A stretch of 64,000 nt of DNA. It comes from GCA-2720865 sp047630275. GTDB lineage: Bacteria > Bdellovibrionota > Bacteriovoracia > Bacteriovoracales > Bacteriovoracaceae. Below are positions 42,960-50,958 of this stretch, one piece after another (position 1 is the first letter of the stretch; each line of letters opens with the position of its first letter). The stretch lies in contig JBLHVN010000002.1 in assembly GCA_047630275.1 (NCBI GenBank), forward strand, positions 1,204,053-1,268,052, given 5' to 3'. The position numbers and the translations under genes were made by a program. The notes under the pieces were generated by a model. The model worked only from the letters and a program-made list of their open reading frames with translations. It was not told the DNA's origin and searched no databases.

Positions 42960-43592
42960 ATGGGACACGCAGCTTCTGGACCAAAAGAAATTCTAACTTA
43001 CCCTGATGACGAGCAATTTGGTAAGGCGTCGCCTGGAAAACTCGGAATGTGGATCTTTCTTGGAACTGATGCCATGTCCTTTTCTGGGTTACTTATCGCT
43101 TACGGAATCATCAGAGCAATCGCCTTTGATTGGCCTACGGATGTTGTAAACGCTTTAGGTGGAGTTGAGCTATCAGGTTTTATGACCTTCTGGCTTATCT
43201 GCTCTTCAGTAACAATGGTTCTTTCTATCGATGCTTGTAAGCAAAAAAATAGAGAGAAGATGCTTCTTTGGTTAGGCCTTACAGTCGCAGGTGGCGCAGG
43301 ATTCCTTACGATGCAAGTCTGGGAATACAGCCACCTTATGAATGACATGGGGATGACTTTTTCAACCTATGAGCATGGTAACAATCTCTTCGCTTCAACA
43401 TTCTTTGCTATTACTGGGTTTCACGGACTTCACGTTCTTGCAGGAACTCTCTATTTAGCGAATATGTTTGTTAAGGCCTATAAAGGTGACTTTGATAAAG
43501 GTGATTATAACCTTTTAGAAATCGCAGGACTCTTTTGGCACTTTGTCGACCTAGTTTGGATCCTCGTTTTCACATTTATCTACCTCATATGA
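42960..43592 (+). CDS. Heme-copper oxidase subunit III-like protein
   Basis: 210 residues with five membrane helices. It matches cytochrome c oxidase subunit III (SPGKLGMWIFLGTDAMSFSGLL, then FFAITGFHGLHVLAGTLYLA and GLFWHFVDLVWILVFTFIYL). It is in the bc operon, away from the cta operon at 57701 that has its own subunit III (60295). It may join the bc complex to an oxidase or belong to a second oxidase elsewhere. Stop overlaps the start of the next gene (ATGA). Confidence 0.88.
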   Translation: MGHAASGPKEILTYPDDEQFGKASPGKLGMWIFLGTDAMSFSGLLIAYGIIRAIAFDWPTDVVNALGGVELSGFMTFWLICSSVTMVLSIDACKQKNREKMLLWLGLTVAGGAGFLTMQVWEYSHLMNDMGMTFSTYEHGNNLFASTFFAITGFHGLHVLAGTLYLANMFVKAYKGDFDKGDYNLLEIAGLFWHFVDLVWILVFTFIYLI

Positions 43593-43810
43593 TCAAACTC
43601 TTAATCGCAATTACTTTCAACGCATTGATCAGTACTACAGCTTGGGCCTGCCCAGGCTGCGCTGGTTCTATGGATAATCCTAAAGATACAAGAATCGTCT
43701 ATATTCTCATGGTCTTTATCGCCCTTATCTATATCCCATTTATGCTTATCTACAGAACAATCATCAAGAACCGTAAACTAAACGATCAACTCTATGAGCA
43801 AGGACAATAA
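43589..43810 (+). CDS. Small membrane protein, 73 aa
   Basis: A signal peptide or first helix (MIKLLIAITFNALISTTAWA) is followed by CPGCAGSMDNPKD, then a hydrophobic segment (about 37-58) and a charged C-terminus. The CPGC motif resembles a redox or metal-binding site. The ATG at 43589 overlaps the subunit III stop. Its last bases overlap the next gene start. Likely a small assembly or accessory factor of the complex; not recognised further. Confidence 0.65.
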   Translation: MIKLLIAITFNALISTTAWACPGCAGSMDNPKDTRIVYILMVFIALIYIPFMLIYRTIIKNRKLNDQLYEQGQ

Positions 43811-44318
43811 GGCTTACATCTTTATAGGTCTCCTAAGCTCACTCGTCTTTGCTTTTTTATTCTGGCTTATTTACTTTAAAGAAACTGCTACCGCTTCAGA
43901 GGATTGGGTAACTTATCTTCCAGCGCTCAACGCAATCTTTAACACCATGACCGCCAGCCTCTTGGTTCTCGGTTATAGCTTCATTAAAAAAGGCAAAAAA
44001 GAAGCCCATATCAAGGCCATGCTCTCAGCGGTTGGAACTTCGGCCCTCTTTCTTATTAGTTATATTCTTTATCATTACTATAAAGGGGATACGAAATTCT
44101 TGGCAGAAGGAATGATCCGCTACGTTTATTTCTTCATTCTTATAACTCATATTCTCTTATCAATGATTCAAGTTCCTTTGATCTTTACAACGCTCTTCTT
44201 TGCTTTCAAAAAGAACTACGCCAAACATAAAAAAATTGCGAGGTGGACCTTTCCTATCTGGCTCTATGTTTCTGTGACAGGTGTTTTAATTTATGCTTTC
44301 TTGAAGATCTTCAACTAG
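43794..44318 (+). CDS. DUF420-like membrane protein
   Basis: 174 residues with four to five membrane helices, matching the DUF420 family often linked to cytochrome oxidase and SCO genes. Conserved histidines are present, e.g. HIKAMLSAVGTSALFLISYILYHYY, HILLSMIQVPLIF and HKKIARWTFPIWLYVSVTGVLIY. Last gene of the bc operon; converges with the pentapeptide gene (4-base overlap). Probably a metal- or heme-handling assembly factor. Confidence 0.8.
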   Translation: MSKDNKAYIFIGLLSSLVFAFLFWLIYFKETATASEDWVTYLPALNAIFNTMTASLLVLGYSFIKKGKKEAHIKAMLSAVGTSALFLISYILYHYYKGDTKFLAEGMIRYVYFFILITHILLSMIQVPLIFTTLFFAFKKNYAKHKKIARWTFPIWLYVSVTGVLIYAFLKIFN

Positions 44319-44875
44319 CTATTTTCAATTTTAATATTAAATGAATTCAACAATGACATTGCTTCAGGAAGGCTAAATATCGCATCTTTAAGCTTTGTGA
44401 CACTAGGATCAATATAGTACTGAATTGCCCCATAGAAAGAGGCCTTCTCACAATTAGCGTGATGAAAATTTGTCTCACTCAGATCTGTCTTAGAAAAATC
44501 AGCGCTTTTTAAACTAGCTTCAGAAAAATCACAGTTTTTGGCCCGAGAATTCGTACAGATAAAGTTATCTAATTTCATTCCTAGAAAGACAGAATAATTG
44601 ATCTGACAGTCATCAAAGTAAAAGCTTACTAGGTTACTGGCCTCAGTCCAATTGATCCCTGCTACCTTGCAGCCTTTAAAACTTGAGTCTCTAAAGGTGC
44701 AACCAGGAAAACGGGAGTTTGAGATATTGCATGAAGTGAACTTACAATCGATGAAGAGGCAGTTGGTAAAGAAGGATTCTTCAAAGTCTACATTCTTGAA
44801 ATGGCATTCCGTGAACTCAATATCGGTCTTGTTTGAGGGAAGAGATGTGATCTCCTCATTTTCAAGGTATTCCAA
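44315..44875 (-). CDS. Pentapeptide-repeat protein
   Basis: 186 residues. The repeats follow A(D/N)LXX with Cys and Phe at the interior positions (CHFKNVDFEESFFTNCLFIDCKF and so on, residues 24-165), giving a right-handed quadrilateral beta helix of the Qnr/McbG-like class. No terminal loops of the DNA-mimic Qnr type can be assigned. TTG start at 44875 with AGGA upstream. It overlaps the membrane protein gene ahead by 14 bases, in an operon. The function of such proteins varies (gyrase protection, scaffolds). Confidence 0.78.
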   Translation of the reverse strand: MEYLENEEITSLPSNKTDIEFTECHFKNVDFEESFFTNCLFIDCKFTSCNISNSRFPGCTFRDSSFKGCKVAGINWTEASNLVSFYFDDCQINYSVFLGMKLDNFICTNSRAKNCDFSEASLKSADFSKTDLSETNFHHANCEKASFYGAIQYYIDPSVTKLKDAIFSLPEAMSLLNSFNIKIENS

Positions 44876-45308
44876 TTGAATTCCTATCTTTTCTTATCGT
44901 CGCTGAAATGACTAAGTTGCTTACGATAAGACAGAGAGTAAAGGGAGCTGTTTGAGCGAAAATAACTAAGAGAGATTTTGAGAAATCCGCTGTTAGGTCA
45001 AAATTAAACTGACTCTTTATATAAAGAAGAATAGTTAGGGTCGCCGTGGCTTGAGTCAGAGTTAAAAGATTTGCCGTTATAAAGTAGAAAAAAGGATTCT
45101 TATGAAAGAGAAGCTTTTCAAGTAGGGCTATAAAAAGAGCTGTTACTAAAGTTATAGTTAAAGTAGTAAGAGCAAAGCTGATCAGGCTTGATTGGCTAAA
45201 AAGGCTAATCTTTGGCTTGGTTGTAATATTTTGCGCCATATGGAGAAAGCTATTGAAGACAACTCCACTTAAACATAAATAAAGGTAGGCTAGTTTTTTA
45301 GGTTTCAA
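44862..45308 (-). CDS. Hypothetical four-helix membrane protein, 148 aa
   Basis: Four hydrophobic stretches (about 5-23, 38-63, 73-95, 107-133) with short polar loops. I see no recognised domain. TTG start at 45308, one base after the stop codon of the SDR gene, with AAAGG upstream. It is co-transcribed with the SDR and the pentapeptide gene at the end of the tryptophan cluster; relation to that pathway is unknown. Confidence 0.5.
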   Translation of the reverse strand: MKPKKLAYLYLCLSGVVFNSFLHMAQNITTKPKISLFSQSSLISFALTTLTITLVTALFIALLEKLLFHKNPFFYFITANLLTLTQATATLTILLYIKSQFNFDLTADFSKSLLVIFAQTAPFTLCLIVSNLVISATIRKDRNSIGIP

Positions 45309-45309
45309 T

Positions 45310-46047
45310 CTAATGACCTTTTAAGACCCCGCCATCAATCGCAATTGATTGGCCTGTGATATAAGCGCCTTTTTCTGATGCTAGGAAAGTTGCCATATCG
45401 GCCAACTCGCAAGGTTCGCCAAGTCTACCGGCTGGAACTAACTCTTTGATCTTTTCTTCAGAAAGATTGAGCGCCTTAAGCCTATCGGTATTTGTATATC
45501 CCGGAAGAAGTAGGTTTAACGTGATTCCTTTAGAGGCATATTCATTTGAAATTGATCTAGTAAGGCCAGCAAGGCCAGCTCTAAGACCATTAGAGGTTGT
45601 TAGTCCTGGAAGAGGCTCTTTAGCTGCAAGGCTTGTTACCATTAAGACTCTTCCGTAATTATTCTCACTCATCTTAGGAAGGGCTGTTTGAAGAGATTCT
45701 ACAACTGATAACCAGATGCTTTGAAAGTCTGTGTTCCATTGATCAAGAGTAACTTCAGAGAAGCTTCCTTTGGCTGGGCCACCCGTATTAGTAATAAGGA
45801 TGTCTAGTCTTCCGAACTCATTGATAACTTGTTCGGTTATTCTCTTTGCTTCACCAGCTTTTGTGAGATCTCCAGGGATAGCGAGTTCTGCTTTAATCTC
45901 TTCTTTAGTTTGATTAAGAGTGCTCTCAGTTCTTGAACAAATAGCAACCTTAACTCCTTCAGCAATGAGGGATTCAGCGATTGCTTTTCCTATTCCTTGA
46001 GAAGCTCCAAAGACGAGGGCGGTTTTTCCTGTGAGGTTTAAATTCAT
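45310..46047 (-). CDS. Short-chain dehydrogenase/reductase-like protein lacking YxxxK
   Basis: 245 residues from ATG 46047, which overlaps the preceding stop as ATGA; an upstream in-frame start at 46080 is less likely. The Rossmann motif LVFGASQGIGKAIAES, the NTGGPAKG loop and the ending GQSIAIDGGVLKG are classical SDR marks. The catalytic Tyr and Lys are missing; the place reads TTSNGLRAGLAG, with Arg at the Lys position. A branch of SDR homologues with such a change is known to me. Position at the end of the 3-hydroxyanthranilate operon suggests involvement but gives no reaction. Confidence 0.75.
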   Translation of the reverse strand: MNLNLTGKTALVFGASQGIGKAIAESLIAEGVKVAICSRTESTLNQTKEEIKAELAIPGDLTKAGEAKRITEQVINEFGRLDILITNTGGPAKGSFSEVTLDQWNTDFQSIWLSVVESLQTALPKMSENNYGRVLMVTSLAAKEPLPGLTTSNGLRAGLAGLTRSISNEYASKGITLNLLLPGYTNTDRLKALNLSEEKIKELVPAGRLGEPCELADMATFLASEKGAYITGQSIAIDGGVLKGH

Positions 46048-47063
46048 GACTGATAATCCTTTATATCGAGCCCAAGCCAATTAAAGGCATTCAGGCTTAA
46101 GAGTTTTTCTTTAATTTCGCTTGTGAACTCGGATGATTCAATTAATTTCCCTGGTTCTAACTCACCTAATGGAAATGGATAGTCTGTCCCTAAGGCGACT
46201 TTATCTTCACCCATGATCTTTACAATAAATTTTAAAGCTTCAGGATCATGAACAAGAGAGTCGATCCAAAATTTTCCAAGGTAGTCTCTTGGATTAACAT
46301 TATTATCAATGGCGCAAAGATCTGGTCTTACATTAAAGCCATGCTCGATTCTTCCAATTGTACTTGGAAAGGATCCTCCGCCATGAGCGAAGGCCACCTT
46401 TAAGTTAGGAAGTCTTTCAAAGACGCCGCCAAAGATCATTGAACAAATGGCAAGTGAGGTCTCTGCCGGCATTCCCACTAACCAAGGAAGCCAATACTTC
46501 TCCATTTTATCTTTTCCCATCATATCCCATGGGTGAACAAAGATGGACATGCCGAGTTCCTCAGCTGCTTGAAAAACAGGGAAGAGGTTTTCATTATCTA
46601 GGTTCCAGTCATTAATGTGAGAGCCTATCTCAACGCCTGGAATTCCATTTTTCTTTAATCTTTCTAATTCTTTAATCGCACGCTTTGGATCTTGAAGCGG
46701 GAGAGTCCCAAGGGCGATGAACTTCTTAGGATCCTTTGCAACAACTTCAGTTATATGATCATTTAAAAACTGAGAGACATACTCGCCATCAGCGGGTTTG
46801 GTCCAGTAGGAGAACATAACCGGAACTGTAGAGAGGACCTGAATGTCGACGCCGTGCTTATCACAGTCATGCTTTCTAGGTTCTGCCTCATAACAATTTG
46901 ATTCAATCTTACGGAAGAACTTACCTGTATCAGAGACCATATCAGCAGAGCAGGCATCACAGTGATGAAGCTCTATAAAACCATCATAGCCAAATTTATC
47001 TTTGAACTTTGGAATCTCAGGAGGAAGAATATGAGTATGTATATCAACTTTCATCATTTCCAT
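46044..47063 (-). CDS. nbaD: 2-amino-3-carboxymuconate-6-semialdehyde decarboxylase (ACMSD)
   Basis: 339 residues (several start choices: 47063, 47057 and 47054). An amidohydrolase-fold decarboxylase with the zinc-binding DIHTHILPPE, then HPWDMMGKDKMEKYWLPWLVGMPAETSLAI and GTDYPFPLGELEPG (metal/catalytic Asp). These match ACMSD throughout. It decarboxylates ACMS to 2-aminomuconate-6-semialdehyde in the 3-hydroxyanthranilate pathway. It lies between the dioxygenase (overlap of ten bases) and the SDR (overlap of four) in the operon. Confidence 0.92.
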   Translation of the reverse strand: MEMMKVDIHTHILPPEIPKFKDKFGYDGFIELHHCDACSADMVSDTGKFFRKIESNCYEAEPRKHDCDKHGVDIQVLSTVPVMFSYWTKPADGEYVSQFLNDHITEVVAKDPKKFIALGTLPLQDPKRAIKELERLKKNGIPGVEIGSHINDWNLDNENLFPVFQAAEELGMSIFVHPWDMMGKDKMEKYWLPWLVGMPAETSLAICSMIFGGVFERLPNLKVAFAHGGGSFPSTIGRIEHGFNVRPDLCAIDNNVNPRDYLGKFWIDSLVHDPEALKFIVKIMGEDKVALGTDYPFPLGELEPGKLIESSEFTSEIKEKLLSLNAFNWLGLDIKDYQS

Positions 47064-47575
47064 TCTTTCCCGTTTTGATGACCACAGTTTTTACATTTCT
47101 CATGATCGGACCCATAGTAATTAGCAAAGACAGATCCAAACTGTTTTTCAATATCATGAAGATAAAATTCTTCTTCGTATAATTTATTTTCACACTTAAA
47201 GCAGTACCATTGCAGCTTATCAATATCTTCACCCTCTACTCTTGTTTTTTCTACCACCAGGCCAATTGAGCCAGCTGATCTTTGAGGAGAGTGGGGAGTA
47301 AGCCTTGGCAGCATGAAGATCTCGCCTTCTTTGATATGAACGACATCCACCTTTCCATCTAGGTTTATATAACGAAGATAGATATCCCCTTCTAATTGAT
47401 AAAAGAACTCATCAGTCATGTTGACATGAAAATCAGTTCTTTCATTAGGACCACCTACAACCATGACAATAAAGGTGCTGTCTTTGTAAACACACTTATT
47501 TCCAACAGGAGGTTTTAAAAGGTGGCGGTTCTCATCGATCCATCCTTTAAAATTAAAAGCAGCTAGATTTCCCAT
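47054..47575 (-). CDS. nbaC: 3-hydroxyanthranilate 3,4-dioxygenase
   Basis: 173 residues from the ATG at 47575 (MGNLAAFNFKGWIDENRHLLKPPVGN). A cupin with GGPNERTDFHVNMTDEFFYQLEGD (Fe ligands His and Glu) and a C-terminal rubredoxin-like CxxC pair (CFKCENK and CKNCG), typical of the bacterial enzyme. It opens the ring of 3-hydroxyanthranilate to ACMS. Next to the RidA gene, seven bases apart. Confidence 0.95.
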   Translation of the reverse strand: MGNLAAFNFKGWIDENRHLLKPPVGNKCVYKDSTFIVMVVGGPNERTDFHVNMTDEFFYQLEGDIYLRYINLDGKVDVVHIKEGEIFMLPRLTPHSPQRSAGSIGLVVEKTRVEGEDIDKLQWYCFKCENKLYEEEFYLHDIEKQFGSVFANYYGSDHEKCKNCGHQNGKEWK

Positions 47576-47582
47576 ATTGATC

Positions 47583-47996
47583 CTAAATAGTCGCAATACA
47601 CTTAAGCTCAATGGCTATAGGTGTAGGAAGGCAGTTAATCTCAATTGTAGTTCTACAAGGCTGATTATCTTTGAAGTATTCTTTATAAAGAGCGTTGTAC
47701 TTCTTAAAGTCATCTTTCATGTTGGTGAGAAAGACAGTGACGTCCACTAGATTATCCCAGCTTGATCCTGAATCTTTTAGAATAGCATTCACATTCTTAA
47801 AGACACTATGGCATTGAGCTTCAATATCATATTCTTTGATAGTGCCGTCACCATTTAAGGTTACCCCAGGAATCTCTTTTTGACCTTTTACCCTTGGACC
47901 TACACCTGAGAGAAAAAGAAGATTTCCAACTTTTCTAGCATGAGGGTAAGCGCCAACAGGTAATGGGGCCGTATCTGAATTTAGTATTTCACTCAT
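47583..47996 (-). CDS. RidA-family 2-aminomuconate deaminase
   Basis: 137 residues of the YjgF/RidA fold: LPVGAYPHARKVGNLLFLSGVGPRV, VFKNVNAILKDSGSSWDNLVDVTVFLTNM and the family-end PCRTTIEINCLPTPIAIELKCIA (conserved Arg in the PxR-type position). In the operon of 3-hydroxyanthranilate breakdown this family hydrolyses 2-aminomuconate to 4-oxalocrotonate. A short hairpin overlaps its ribosome binding site. Confidence 0.85.
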   Translation of the reverse strand: MSEILNSDTAPLPVGAYPHARKVGNLLFLSGVGPRVKGQKEIPGVTLNGDGTIKEYDIEAQCHSVFKNVNAILKDSGSSWDNLVDVTVFLTNMKDDFKKYNALYKEYFKDNQPCRTTIEINCLPTPIAIELKCIATI

Positions 47997-47999
47997 TGT

Positions 48000-48013
48000 G
48001 GCACTCCGGTGCC
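48000..48013 (-). promoter_or_regulatory. Hairpin carrying the ribosome binding site of the RidA gene
   Basis: GGCAC-CGGA-GTGCC on the minus strand (48013-48000) forms a five-base stem with loop CGGA, three bases before the ATG at 47996. The GGA of the Shine-Dalgarno sits in the loop, a geometry seen for CsrA-type or other translational control. Confidence 0.4.
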
Positions 48014-48028
48014 TGAAAACTTTCGTTA

Positions 48029-49459
48029 TCAGGAATTATTTATACAAATATTCTTAACATCACTATAAAACTTTAAGGCGTAGGTTCCGCCTTCTCTTCC
48101 GCGCCCTGACTCTTTCATCCCGCCAAAAGGTGTTCTTAGATCTCGCATAAGCCAAGTATTAATCCAGACTACTCCTGAATCAATAGCGCTTGCTACTCGT
48201 TTGGCTTTATTGAGATCTTTTGTCCAAACGGAACCAGAGAGACCATACTCAGTAGAATTGGCCCATTCAACAACTTCATCTTCTTTATCAAAAGGAGTGA
48301 TGGTAACCACAGGACCAAAGATTTCTTCTTGATTAGTTCTGCAACTTGCATCTAAGTTTTCTATAATAGTAGGTTCAATAAAATAGCCAGGTCTATCAGC
48401 TCTTTTCCCACCAATTAAAATATTTCCACCTTCACTCTTTGCAATATCGAAGAAAGAGATGATCTTATTCATATGTGCTTCAGAGACAACAGCCCCTTGT
48501 TGGGTTGAGGCCTCAAGAGGATCACCCTGACGAAGTTTTTTAGTTTTTACTAGCATGGCCTCTTTAAACTTTTCATAGATAGGTCTTTCAATAAAGATCC
48601 TAGAACCACAAAGACAGATCTGTCCTTGGTTAGCAAAAGAGCTTCTCATGGTAACTGAGAGGGCTTCATCAAAGTCGCAATCAGCAAAGATGATATTTGG
48701 ATTCTTTCCACCCATTTCTAATGAGTATTTTTTCATATGAGCGCCAGCGTTCTTAGCGATCACTTTTCCTGTAGCGGTAGATCCCGTAAAAGAGACGGCC
48801 TTAATATCTTTATGAGTTGTTAAGGTATCTCCGACTTTATGACCAAGACCATGGATAACGTTTAAGACGCCTTTAGGAAAACCTGCTTCGTTACAAAGCT
48901 TTGTAAACATATAGGCTGTCATTGGAGTTACTTCCGAAGGCTTGGCCACAACTGTATTACCTGCGGCAAGGGCGGGAGCAATCTTCCAAGTAAATAAATA
49001 AAGAGGCAGGTTCCATGGTGAGATGCTTACGACGGGTCCAATAGGGTAGTACTCTAAATAATTTTCTCCCATGCCTTCATCAGAGAATCTTTCTCCTTCG
49101 AACTTTAGGATTTCATCTGCGTAATACTCTAAGTTCTTTGAGCTTCTTGGAATATCTACATGTTCTGAGACTTTAACTGGTTTACCATTATCTCTTGATT
49201 CAGCGATTACAAATTCCTCAAAGTTATCTCTAATCAGTTCCGCTAGCTTTCTTAAGATTGAGGCGCGCTCTTCTTTTGTGGTTTTCTTCCAAGCAGGAAA
49301 AGCTGCTTTGGCTGCAGCAATTGCATCTAATGCATCTTGTTCTTCAGAGTCAGGAACTAGAGAGTACACTTCTCCCGTTGAGGGATTATAATTATCAATA
49401 TACTTCCCATTTCTTGGGGGAACTAATTCACCGCCAATAAAATTTTGTATCTTTTCCAT
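48029..49459 (-). CDS. nbaE: 2-aminomuconate-6-semialdehyde dehydrogenase
   Basis: 476 residues. ALDH superfamily: PWNLPLYLFTWKIAPALAAGNTVVAKPSE (NAD site and Asn), FTGSTATGKVIA, LEMGGKNPNII (general base Glu) and FANQGQICLCGSRIF (nucleophile Cys). It converts 2-aminomuconate-6-semialdehyde to 2-aminomuconate, the step after ACMSD. Close in sequence motifs to betaine-aldehyde-type enzymes, so the substrate is assigned from the operon. Confidence 0.9.
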   Translation of the reverse strand: MEKIQNFIGGELVPPRNGKYIDNYNPSTGEVYSLVPDSEEQDALDAIAAAKAAFPAWKKTTKEERASILRKLAELIRDNFEEFVIAESRDNGKPVKVSEHVDIPRSSKNLEYYADEILKFEGERFSDEGMGENYLEYYPIGPVVSISPWNLPLYLFTWKIAPALAAGNTVVAKPSEVTPMTAYMFTKLCNEAGFPKGVLNVIHGLGHKVGDTLTTHKDIKAVSFTGSTATGKVIAKNAGAHMKKYSLEMGGKNPNIIFADCDFDEALSVTMRSSFANQGQICLCGSRIFIERPIYEKFKEAMLVKTKKLRQGDPLEASTQQGAVVSEAHMNKIISFFDIAKSEGGNILIGGKRADRPGYFIEPTIIENLDASCRTNQEEIFGPVVTITPFDKEDEVVEWANSTEYGLSGSVWTKDLNKAKRVASAIDSGVVWINTWLMRDLRTPFGGMKESGRGREGGTYALKFYSDVKNICINNS

Positions 49460-49460
49460 C

Positions 49461-50090
49461 TTAATCCTTAATTAAAACTGCGCGAACAGGGCTTGCATCG
49501 CAGTCTTTTATTTTGAGGGGAAGAGCGATCAGTTTATAAACCCCATCATCCACATGACTTAAAACAACCCCTTCTAAGATGGCCATATCAAGTTCATAAA
49601 TCTTTAAGTGACTTGTTAAGTCTTTTTCCGTCGAAGGATCAACGCTTGGTGTATCAAGACCAACTAGGATAACACCTTTTTTAGACAACTCTTCAATAAG
49701 TTCTGGTGAGAGAGAGTTAAAGTCTTCATTCCAATTATTAGGATCAGGAAAAGATCCTGTATTAAAAAGAACACGAGGGGCCTTGATTTCGATGCCTTCA
49801 ATATCTTTAGGAAGGATCCTTTTACCCTTTGGTATTGTAACTGTTATGACTTGGCACTTTCCGTAATAGAGTTCTAACTTCCTTTTCTCTATGCCGCTTC
49901 CCTTAGAATGATAATGATTAGGAGCGTCAGTGTGAGCCCCTAAGTGAACAGTCCCTTGAATACTTGAAAGCCCAAGATGGTGACCTTGATCGAAATTCAT
50001 CGTCATGGTTCTTTTGAATGCTACGTCCCCAGGAAAAACAGCCAGTTCTTCACTTATTACAGGGGAAATATCAATGATCGTTTCACTCAT
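49461..50090 (-). CDS. kynB: Kynurenine formamidase (KynB-type cyclase family)
   Basis: 209 residues from ATG 50090 (MSETIIDISPVISEELAVFPGD); an upstream start at 50189 would overlap the divergent gene and is unlikely. The metal-binding signature HLGAHTDAPNHY is the HxGTHxDxPxH motif with Ala for Thr. It hydrolyses N-formylkynurenine to kynurenine. First gene of the minus-strand operon; one base separates it from the dehydrogenase start. Confidence 0.9.
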   Translation of the reverse strand: MSETIIDISPVISEELAVFPGDVAFKRTMTMNFDQGHHLGLSSIQGTVHLGAHTDAPNHYHSKGSGIEKRKLELYYGKCQVITVTIPKGKRILPKDIEGIEIKAPRVLFNTGSFPDPNNWNEDFNSLSPELIEELSKKGVILVGLDTPSVDPSTEKDLTSHLKIYELDMAILEGVVLSHVDDGVYKLIALPLKIKDCDASPVRAVLIKD

Positions 50091-50106
50091 AGTCATAGTT
50101 TGCGTC

Positions 50107-50135
50107 TTGTAAGAAAAGCCTAAAAAACATAACAT
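50107..50135 (+). promoter_or_regulatory. Candidate promoter of the kynU operon
   Basis: TTGTAA (50107-50112), 17 bases, TAACAT (50130-50135). It lies in the 82-base divergent region between kynB and the hydratase gene, which must hold the promoters of both operons. Confidence 0.4.
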
Positions 50136-50172
50136 CCCACCACTAAGATTCGAAGTAAATAGGGAGAAAAGA

Positions 50173-50958
50173 ATGGACGAAAAGGCCATTAAATCTATAG
50201 CAAACGAGCTTCATTCAGCGAGGCTTAATACTAAACCGGTTACTCAGTTTAGTGACCGAATTGAGGGACTTACAAGACCCGATGCTTACGCGGTACAAGA
50301 AGAAGGAATCCGTCTTCGTGAAGCCGCTGGCGAGAAAGTTATCGGTATGAAAATGGGACTGACTTCTGAAGGGAAAAGGTTGCAGATGAATCTTGATGCC
50401 CCACTTTATGGCGTGCTCACAGATACCATGCAAGTGAGTAACGGCGGAAAATATTCAATGAAAGGAAAGATTCATCCTAAGATCGAACCTGAAGTAGCTT
50501 TTCATATAACTAAGGAATTAAAAGGAAAGGTCACCTGGAAAGAGGTTCTTGAATCTTGCTCCGGTGTCTATGCGGCCCTAGAAATCTTAGACTCTCGCTA
50601 TGAACACTTTAAGTATTTTTCCATGGAAGACGTTATCTCTGATAACTCTTCATCATCTCATTATATCTTAGGTGAACTTGTTACTGACTTTGATCATCTT
50701 AATCTTAAGAATTTAAAGATGAAAATGTCAGTGAATGGCTCTGTTGTTCAAGAAGGAAATTCTGTTGATATCTCTGGTGATCCTGTTGTCTCAGTTATGC
50801 AATTATGTGAACTCCTTGAGGCTAGGGGAAAATCAATTCCAGCGGATTGTTTTGTTTTAGCCGGCGCCGCTACAGCAGCGGTTGCTTTAGAGCCAGGAAT
50901 GGAAGTAAGTCTTGAAGTTGAAGGCCTAACACCTGTTACCGTATCAATCGGAGAATAA
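50173..50958 (+). CDS. 2-oxopent-4-enoate hydratase / 4-oxalocrotonate decarboxylase family
   Basis: 261 residues of the MhpD/DmpH family: RPDAYAVQEEGIRLREAAGEKVIGMKMGLTS, then KIHPKIEPEVAFHI (metal ligands Glu) and a CFVLAGAATAAVALEPG end motif. The family holds both the decarboxylase of 4-oxalocrotonate and the hydratase of 2-oxopent-4-enoate. Which one is here cannot be told by eye; the KIHPKIEPEVAF form suits the decarboxylase (NbaG/DmpH). Shine-Dalgarno GGGAG. Followed directly by kynU. Confidence 0.82.
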   Translation: MDEKAIKSIANELHSARLNTKPVTQFSDRIEGLTRPDAYAVQEEGIRLREAAGEKVIGMKMGLTSEGKRLQMNLDAPLYGVLTDTMQVSNGGKYSMKGKIHPKIEPEVAFHITKELKGKVTWKEVLESCSGVYAALEILDSRYEHFKYFSMEDVISDNSSSSHYILGELVTDFDHLNLKNLKMKMSVNGSVVQEGNSVDISGDPVVSVMQLCELLEARGKSIPADCFVLAGAATAAVALEPGMEVSLEVEGLTPVTVSIGE

